48,561 nucleotides of DNA from Conoideocrella luteorostrata (Eukaryota > Ascomycota > Sordariomycetes > Hypocreales > Clavicipitaceae), in the NCBI GenBank assembly GCA_032433595.1, contig JASWJB010000328.1, positions 1-48,561 on the forward strand. The letters run 5' to 3'. The notes beneath the pieces were generated by a model. That model did not search any database and was not told where the DNA came from. It saw only the letters and a program-made list of their open reading frames with translations. Shown one piece after another: positions 41,599 through 48,561 of the stretch; position 1 is the stretch's first letter, and the number at the start of each line of letters is the position of its first letter. The translations under genes were made by a program, and so were the position numbers.

Positions 41599-41961
41599 AT
41601 GCGTCTAATCAACGCGCGAACACTCGAGTTCGAAGATGTCGGGGATAAGGTGCACAAATATGCTATTCTCTCGCATACTTAGGGTGAGGACGAGGTCAGC
41701 TACCAGGACGCCCGTGCTGGCATGGCTTCGAGCTTTGCTAAATCAGGCGGCTGGGAAAAAATTCGTTAGACTTGTCGGCTTACATTGGCCAATGGGCTTG
41801 AATATACATGGGTCGATACATGCTGTATTAATAAGTTAAGCAGCGCTGAGCTATCAGAAGCCATTAACTCTATGTTCCGTTGGTACGAAAGCGCCTACGT
41901 GTGCTACGCGTATCTAGCAGATATCCCCCTGACACAAAAGCTAGAAAGAAGACTTAGATAG
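41599..41961 (+). pseudogene. HET (heterokaryon incompatibility) domain N-terminus, RIP-like stops
   Basis: ATG 41599 opens MRLINARTLEFED, then YAILSHT, TAG (41680-41682) and GEDEVSYQD, where HTWGE is expected. Further on come a TAG at 41767-41769 (KIR-stop-TC), LEYTWVDTCCINK, LSEAINSMFRWY and VCYAYLADIP. These are the hallmark HET motifs. The first stop fits TGG to TAG, the second CAG to TAG. The frame ends at 41961, before the rest of the ~150-residue domain and any effector region. HET proteins mediate allorecognition cell death in ascomycetes; this copy is dead. Confidence 0.85.
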
Positions 41962-43009
41962 GCCAAAGGCATTTTATAATAGTTATTGGTTTACAAGGGG
42001 ATAGACTTTACAGGAGCTAATAGCTCCTGTGGAAGTTAACTTCTATGCCTAAGACTAGTCCCGGATCGCATCTCGCTATTATATTAGAGTAAATATTGCT
42101 AATATTACTAGCCTGCTAATATTACTACTAAAAAGACATAATTCTTTATCCTATTTATTAAATTTAGCTATATAGCTACTAAATATAATATTAATAACTT
42201 TAAGAGGGGTATAGGACTTACTTAAGTTAGCCCCTTTAGTGTTAGTAATAATAATATTTATATTAAATAAAAATAAATATATATAAGTAAAAAAAGCAAG
42301 GGATATTATTATATATTTATAAAGGTTACCTTTTATAGAGAGAATAACTTAGGTGTTACGTGCTGGTTCTAGCACGTTACGTGCTGGGTACAGCCAGTGG
42401 GATGCTGGACGTAACACGTTAGTTGTCTGTATTAGCTGTAGTATTAGTATTATTAGTATTCAGGTAAAGGGAAGCAAAACAAAGCAATAACAAGTCAGAT
42501 CTCAGATGGTAGTAAGGTTGTTGTTGATCCTATCTACTAACGGGCAAGATTCGACCTTTTATAAGTCGGATCCGTCACGTGAGTGACCAGTTCAGCCTAT
42601 GTCAGATCTAGCTATCTATTTTACGCAACAAGCCTGCAGTTTTCCGGTACACTTATTAAGACTTGGTTAAAGTTTAGCTACTAGAGAGGGTTAGGGCTAA
42701 TACGCCTCTAAATAATAAAGAGGGTTTTGGCTCTTTTAACTGCTAGAAGTAGCAGGTACGGGTCAAAGTGGTTAAAAGTCATAGATATTAATAAAATTAA
42801 TAACAATAAAAACATGTTAACTGTTCTGAGCCTAACTCTTCCAATTCTACTAAAATGCCTCCTTTTATCCCCCGCTTTTCTACCGGAACACCCCTCCCTC
42901 CAAAGAGGCCTGCCGCTTCCACTCAGCCTTTCCAATACCCTCCCGACCTCTCTTTTATCTGGCATCGATGCCACATGCGGCTTTATAAGCCAATCGCGCG
43001 GTTAAAACC
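41962..43009. other. AT-rich, RIP-like sequence without a gene
   Basis: Long TA-rich runs (AATATTACTA, TTAATAATAATA). A short local repeat CGTGCTGGTTCTAGCACGTTAC occurs at about 42360-42380. No coding frame of significance is seen. Confidence 0.5.
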
Positions 43010-43501
43010 CTATGGGACAATTACCCAACCGGGATTGTAGTAGTTAAACTCCATCTGAGAAGCTTTTGTCATCGATAGGCTAGAAGATGAGGTAAAGCTA
43101 ACAACATTGTCTGAATTAATCTGGATAACAGCACACACGGCCGTGTCCTGAACCTTTAACGTGTGCTTTTTGAATCCGTCACTCCCGTCATCAGGATCAG
43201 AGAAGTGGATTTTGTAGCCGTCATCGGGGTGTCTCCAATTCACGTGCCACCAGTCCGCGCCGAATCTTCCGAATCCAGTGTTAAATGTGACATTCATATC
43301 CGCGGAGTTAGTGAGTCCTCCATCGGGCACACTGTCCCAGTGGTGCTTTTCCTTGTCCTCGTTACTATACTGATGAATTACCCAAAGGTCGGTAAGTGGC
43401 TTCCCGGACTTGTTCTTAACTTGAACGCATGTTTGTCTTGTCTCTGCTGCGGCGAATTTTGCTACCATAGCAAGAATTGTTGCCAATTTTGTGCACTTCA
43501 T
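43010..43501 (-). CDS. Small secreted protein, similar to fungal 'Up-regulated in Daf-2' domain proteins
   Basis: ATG 43501 to TAG 43010-43012, 163 codons without intron. The N-terminus is a signal peptide (MKCTKLATILAMVAKFAAAE) with likely cleavage after AAAE or near residue 20. The mature part contains VKNKSGKPLTDLWVIHQYS and FGADWWHVNW, a beta-rich pattern resembling the UDA (up-regulated in long-lived daf-2) domain found in many fungal secreted proteins. Two Cys remain in the mature part. Function is unknown; a small effector-like role is only a guess. The frame is intact although both flanks are AT-rich and decayed. Confidence 0.6.
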   Translation of the reverse strand: MKCTKLATILAMVAKFAAAETRQTCVQVKNKSGKPLTDLWVIHQYSNEDKEKHHWDSVPDGGLTNSADMNVTFNTGFGRFGADWWHVNWRHPDDGYKIHFSDPDDGSDGFKKHTLKVQDTAVCAVIQINSDNVVSFTSSSSLSMTKASQMEFNYYNPGWVIVP

Positions 43502-46309
43502 GTTGATTAAGTGTAAATTGTAATAAACATAATAATATAATTGTAGAAATAAATAAAGATAATAGTCTGCCCGTGAAGAACTAAGTTGAAATTATCTAGC
43601 AGATCCGAGATATAATGTTGTATTTATATCCTAGAAGCCACCTCCACTATTTTATTTAATATAATGTGCTCTGGGCTAAAAAAATTTCGCAAGGCTATAA
43701 GGCGTTCCTATTATTGCCTCAAATTAGCTAACTACTATCTCCTTGGTGATTGTAATGCATTACTTTCATTCTGAGACCCACAGGTACCCTTGTTCACGCG
43801 GATAACACAGAGTGACTTTTACTGGCTGTTGGAGCCGTAACTTGTAAAGCAGCACTTTGTAAATCTGCCAATTGCTGGAACTTCTACTCTACCATAAGTT
43901 AGCGGATACAAGGAGTGCCCGCTAATCCTCAGTTTTTAACCAGCCTAAAACCCTATTATTATAAAGGTAACGCTTTACAGTCGCTAAGAAGACAAGTTAG
44001 GACCGAACTGCTAGGTTTTCGGCGAAACTTTTTGGGATGGGTCGGGTCACCTACTAGGAGTTTGCAAAGTACCTATGCTAGCGTGTTTTCACTTTTTTAA
44101 CGATGTCCTAGCATAAAAACAGCCTCCTGCCAGTATAGGTGAGGGCCTAAACAATTATCCCTCTGACTAGTACAAGGGGAAAAGCGGCATAAGAGCAATC
44201 TTAAGAACATCCCCTATGCAAAAGCAATTAATATAGTCTTAATATATTTTAAGTGGCAGGACTTTCTTCCCTTCTTTTGTAGTGCTGGATAAGATGAAAT
44301 AAAATCTGCCTATAGTGCAGGGGTTATCCTAGTTTAGTGATAGGCACGACTCGTGTCTTGCATTATGATTAAGTTCAACGAAGCCTCTTAATAATGCATA
44401 GGCTTGTGTGGTATACAGCGGACCCACCTAACCTCATTTGTTGCCTACATTGGCAAATACTACTTATCCGGGAAAAAAGCCAATATGTGGTGCGGTTAAG
44501 CCACGTGGCTTACTGCTAATTCAGGGTTACTTATTATGCAAAATATACACTAGAAATGAATTATTACTAGTGGCCTATAGCAGTCCAGCTCTCCCCTGTA
44601 AAAATTCTTCACCTAAAAGAGCTGTTAGCTGCTTGTTAGTAGGGACGGAATTGCAGGCCACATGACTAGTCGGCCGGTTTCCTATTCTCAGGGCGAGAGA
44701 GAATAGCTATGAAGCTCTAGCAGTTTATCCACACGCCTGCACGTCCTGCTGATGAGCAACCAGGTCAATCGAACATAGGCCTAGGGCCACTAAAACACGA
44801 GTCAATATTCCGGTTGCTGAAAGACTATATAGGAGGATAATAGTGCTCTTTAGAACAATTAGCATTGTCGTCAAAAGTCATCACTTTTAAGGCTCTTCAA
44901 TACAATTTATTCATATTTAAATCTATCTATTCCTGCCGATTGCCACTGTTGCAAATTGCTCCCTTACACCTACATAAAGGCACATAACGCAACAAGTGGG
45001 GGTAGCTAAATACACCGGTCGGTGTCACGTAATGCTTAATAGCAACACAATGCAGGCTCTAAACAGGCCCAACCTGGCGCCATTTTATTATGCCTAATTA
45101 ATTGTTCGCTGTCCACTCTTTAGCCAGGGATCTAGCTTTTTCTTTACTAGGTAGTTGACTCTACGTTAACACAGTTATGAAATTTGAGTTTGATTTTTAT
45201 GCGATTAATAAACCTTGCTAATACTTTTTTTTTAAAAAAAAAATCATTATTGCAATTTAAGCACCTTAGTTATTGCTAAGATAACATTCTCCTAAAGATA
45301 GATATAATAAGATCTGTTGCTTTCGGAGAGGTATATTGTGTGATGCAGTCTCGGGGTGTTAAGTAACAAATGTCTTCAAGGCCTTATATAGTCAGGAGTT
45401 TCTGTTCAGTTGCGACAAGCCGAATTTATTTTATAAAGACCGGGAGATTTAATAGAGAGAGACTAACATCATGAATAGCCAAGAGTGGAGATTCAGAGTG
45501 AGTAGTCCTACGGCACATAACTGTACAGTATAGTATAAATGCGATATTAGTTACAGTAATGCTCTGAGAGTTTTTGTTGGACCCGGTGGACTGCTGGAAC
45601 AGACTACCCAATATGCCCCACACTTATGGATTGACTGACTCGACTTTAAGAACGGCTAACTGTGCGTCTTACTATTTTCTTTAATTGTCTGTCTCTTGAG
45701 CAAACGGCTATTCTTCCTTAGACATGCTTCGGCTACTCTTTAAATATATACTACCTTTGATTTCTTTAGTGTCTAGAGTTTCTAAGCACTATACCTTTAA
45801 AGAGTCGTGTAACTAAGTCTAAAATACATGTTTTAGCTATTCTGGCCACTTTGCCCCTCGTAATAAGTAGGTTATTTAATAACTAATACTTTTCTTAGCT
45901 AAAGTCACATAATAACCCCGCTACTAAGAATATATACATTGTTTATATAAACAGTAATAATTATTACTCTCTTAATTAAGCAATCTCCTCCGTGGGCGTT
46001 ATGCCTTATTATACTTCTTCTAGTTTACATGCTCTTATAGTAAAAATCTCTAGCAAAAAACTTTAAAGAACTAAAAGAAGCCTTAATATAAATTTAATAC
46101 TCTATTTCTTATGTATGTTTGTCTATGTCTCTTTGCGAGGGCTTGGAAGGCGAGCCATCCAGCTACGCACGTTGGCGAAACGGGCAGCGTCAATCAACAT
46201 GTAGCCTCGGGTGTTTTCCCCCAACAATATATTGTGGGCAGTCACTTATCTCCAGGTTTGGTGCGATGGATACATGGGGGGGGCACATTCGCAACAGCAA
46301 GACGCGAGG
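43502..46309. other. 2.8 kb of AT-rich DNA without recognisable genes
   Basis: TA-rich, with stops in all frames, as expected from RIP-degraded transposons. I could not identify a family. A run of T then A (about 45226-45242) is the only simple structure. The final 200 bases (46110-46309) are less AT-rich but show no assignable protein. Confidence 0.5.
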
Positions 46310-47560
46310 TCATGGCAAGAAATACCACACACAAGACAAGTTCGTATTTTGATCTTCTAGAATGGGGAAAATGCTGAAACTGTCTACATCCTCATGTCCA
46401 GGAACCGTAATCAAGGGCAATAGAGTCCACTTCCCAATCGCTGCGCTAATGATTACAGCCTTCATTCTTCCACAACACTCAGCTTCCAGGAGGATGCGGG
46501 TACAAGCAGTATGGCCTCGGTCTGCCGAATAGGCTACTGGGCCTGACCACTGCACATCAAGAATGTTGGGATCCGCTCCGAAATTTACGAGTGTGACAAC
46601 AGCTTGGACATCTCCACGTGCTGCCGCCCACAACAGGGGCGTGCGTCCCATTGCGTCCTGTGCATTAACAGTCTCAGGGCTCCGTTCCAGCTCAGCTGTC
46701 AGATGGTCCAAAACCAAGCTCGTGACCACCTTGTGGATTCGCGGGAAATTCTGATCCTCTATCCAGTCACTGTCCGTCGTCATGCAAGATAAGGCTCCTA
46801 TAGCCTCTTCTGACAGACCTCCTTGTAAGATAATGTCGCTCGCTTTGTTCCGTGGAGAATTGTCGGTCAGAGCCTTTGGACTACGTAGAACAAACATTAG
46901 TGATTTGCATAGATTTTGGAATAGGCGTCTTTACCGATAATCAGCATCTGCGCCTTGATGTACGAGAAACTGACAGGTCTTGTATTGGCCCGTGTACATG
47001 GCCCACTGCAAAACTGGCTTAGCAAAAGATTAGAAAGAAGACGGTCGGAAGCTTACACCAAGTAGAGAGTAGCCTCGAGTGTCGCTCACATCAGCGGGAG
47101 ATGCAACCCCGCGAGCAAAGAGTGATTGCAAGCCCCCCAATGTCACCGTTCATGGCCAAGGTCACAGCCTCGGCAGAATCTGGAACGCGACGCAGCGTCT
47201 TCAGTTGAAAATGTGGTCCAAAGTTGGACTGGTACGTTGCCTGGAAGCGAATGATTTGCGACCAGAAAACACCAGCTGGAAACCAGTATTCGGCGTGGCA
47301 CTTGTGGTTGTTGGCGACGCTGGCATTGGGGCTGGTTGCATTTCGGGCTAAGAACTGGGATACCAGCGTACCCAACAAACAACTGGCCGATCAATCGATC
47401 AAACACGGAAGGTGTGTTTGCTCGGGATCGCTGATGGCACGAGCACGCGCAGCCCGGTCGACATGATGATCTGTTTGCAACTCGAACATTGACGGCCTGG
47501 AGTCGCATTGAATCCGTAGATAAGCCCTAATTGCAGCCACTGGAGTGACAATTCAGTTGG
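46310..47560 (-). pseudogene. Fungal ankyrin-repeat protein gene, three exons visible, two frameshifts
   Basis: On the minus strand exon 1 (about 47560-47057) contains CRPGCACSCHQR, TPSVFDRLIGQLFVGYAG, FWSQIIRFQATYQSNFGPHF and LKTLRRVPDSAEAV, a conserved N-terminal region of fungal ankyrin proteins. A frame change occurs near 47310, and one extra base in the C-run at 47133-47138 breaks the frame again. Intron 1 is 47056-47006 (GTAAGC to TTTTGCAG); exon 2 (47005-46935) encodes WAMYTGQYKTCQFLVHQGAD; intron 2 is 46934-46881; exon 3 (46880-46310) holds ankyrin units (GRTPLLWAAARGDVQAVVTL) and ends at the stop at 46310. Either a decayed gene or an indel-bearing assembly. Confidence 0.7.
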
Positions 47561-47639
47561 CCTACACTTTTGCTCCGTAGTCGAGTGGTTAATTGTTCCA
47601 ACATCTTTTCTCACGACAACCATCTAGTTCAACATCAAC

Positions 47640-48439
47640 ATGAGGTTTGGACGGGACCTTCATATCCACCGCCTCCCGGATTGGACGACGCGTTACATCG
47701 ACTATGATGGCCTCAAGCTATGGCTGAAATCATCCCGTGTCGAAACATCCGCTTTCACTGCCGGTAAGGCTGGAGTTCTCGCAGTTGCGAATATAGCTAA
47801 TTTATCCTGTTCAGAACGACTGGAACTGCACTCGGTTGAACGCTTCCTCGCGACTCAGATCGAGGTTGCATTCAGTTGGATTCAAGATATTTTTAGTCGC
47901 TTTAGTCTTGATCTTTCCGGTCCACCCTTCTTCCCCAGTCTTCAACAGGCAAATCGTGCTGAGCTCCAAGACCTGCAACGATGCTTGCTTGAACACTCTT
48001 CTTTCGTCAGCCGACTGGACATGTTCTCAAGCACGAATCGCACCATCGTTCGCCGGATCCTGGCCAAGGCACGTGTTAGCATCGATGATGTTCCATTCAA
48101 TATCACCAGCCTACAATTATATACACAGCCTTGGATCCAGCTCCTGAAGCACACCAACCATGTCTTGCAACATATCGAAAAGGCATTACTCACGGGCACA
48201 GCTGCCCTTCAGCAAAAGTCGATTGTTCTTGAAAAGTTCCCCATGATTGGCCAAGTTTCATGGCAGGCTATGCAGCAAATAATTATCATGGACGACAATA
48301 ATTCGGATTTACGCCGGTCACTATCGAAGCTGGAAGAGGCAGAACAAAAGCGAGATATACTAGATTCCTTAGTATATCTTGCAACTCTACACCGAGCACC
48401 GAATTGTGCCAAGGCACTGCTAGAATTCGACAAGGAAAC
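47640..48439 (+). pseudogene. SPX domain protein with ankyrin-like start, cut by an LTR
   Basis: ATG 47640 opens MRFGRDLHIHRLPDW, YIDYDGLKLWLK, the start of an SPX domain, a phosphate/inositol-pyrophosphate sensor. Residues ~60-200 (ERFLATQIEVAFSWIQD and later helices) complete it, and an ankyrin-like helix pair (VYLATLHRAPNCAKALLE) follows, as in NUC-2/PHO81-type proteins. At 48440 the solo LTR starts inside the coding sequence, and the frame stops in the LTR at 48503. The C-terminal ankyrin and effector parts are outside the window or lost. It lies head to head with the ankyrin gene. Confidence 0.7.
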
Positions 48440-48561
48440 TGTGGGTTGCACAGGGTTGTGCAATGATCATGATCATCGGCTTCAAATACAATATATTCAA
48501 TAATAGTCAAATCGGTTATCTAAGAAGGAAGAAAAGAAGTCATCGTGGAAGGCACGATATC
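48440..48561. mobile_element. Solo LTR, third copy, cut by the window end
   Basis: TGTGGGTTGCACAGGG to AAGTCATCGTGGAAGGCACGATATC, homologous to 41291-41410. The five bases before it (48435-48439) are GAAAC, the same as the target duplication of the 41291 copy. It interrupts the SPX gene. Confidence 0.8.

Noticed and set aside
46111..46377. 88-codon plus-strand frame (MYVCLCLFARAW...)
   Set aside because: No domain, no homologous pattern and inconsistent with either strand's neighbouring gene; treated as chance.
47572..47610. tRNA-like TAGTCGAGTGGTTAAT before the SPX gene
   Set aside because: No T-arm or acceptor stem follows; it is probably chance or promoter sequence.
1..48561. Starship giant transposon
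   Set aside because: Accessory genes and FunK1/HET-type neighbours are suggestive, but no DUF3435 tyrosine recombinase 'captain' or element boundaries are visible.

Overview
The window looks like a subtelomere-like or transposon-rich accessory region of a filamentous ascomycete (Pezizomycotina) carrying a broken-up endogenous giant virus (nucleocytoplasmic large DNA virus, NCLDV). The host is inferred from a fungal-type kinase (FunK1), a HET-domain relic, fungal ankyrin and SPX genes, fungal aminoglycoside-phosphotransferase-like (APH-like) and telomere-linked-helicase-like relics, ~50-nt GT-AG introns, solo LTRs, and TGG/CAG-to-stop and C-to-T/G-to-A changes that look like repeat-induced point mutation (RIP). 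The virus is inferred from GC-rich relics of Rpb1, Rpb2, an mRNA capping enzyme and a family B DNA polymerase packed side by side. The exact virus family and host species cannot be read from the sequence.

Layout. 1-8.0 kb: GC-rich non-coding repeats, comprising a 21-bp perfect inverted repeat at the very start, a duplicated segment (145-1020 and 3268-4560), two arrays of a ~65-76-bp repeat, and ~2 kb of CAG/CAT-type triplet repeats. 8.0-13.2 kb: a rearranged second copy of the virus NADAR-polymerase gene, with the N-terminal half of NADAR repeated about 17 times, a fungal metallopeptidase fragment inserted into the array, then duplicated and partly inverted polymerase pieces. 13.2-23.6 kb: host and transposon debris mixed with small viral fragments and three more ~70-bp arrays. 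23.96-34.64 kb: the best-preserved viral block, in the order Rpb1 (-), capping enzyme (+), Rpb2 (-), small zinc protein (+), F-box-like/Cys-rich protein (+), NADAR-PolB (-). It is compact and bracketed on both sides by the ~70-bp repeat arrays. 34.8-48.6 kb: the last array, then AT-rich host DNA with an intact FunK1 gene, an intact small secreted protein, long foldback repeats, solo LTRs, and broken EEP, GH63-like, HET and ankyrin genes and an SPX gene interrupted by an LTR.

How the parts relate. The viral block holds cytoplasmic-type transcription genes (two large RNA polymerase subunits, capping enzyme, possibly a late transcription factor-like zinc protein) beside the replicative polymerase. 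Every viral gene is frameshifted, Rpb1 has a Tyr where a metal-binding Asp belongs, and the polymerase has no recognisable motif B, so this is a relic as read. Some frameshifts sit in G or C runs and could be assembly errors. The most unusual feature is a NADAR (ADP-ribose-processing) domain at the N terminus of the DNA polymerase B reading frame. The same order recurs in the second, rearranged copy, where the NADAR N-terminal half has been amplified. If real, this is a previously undescribed NADAR-PolB fusion that might couple removal of DNA ADP-ribosylation to viral replication.
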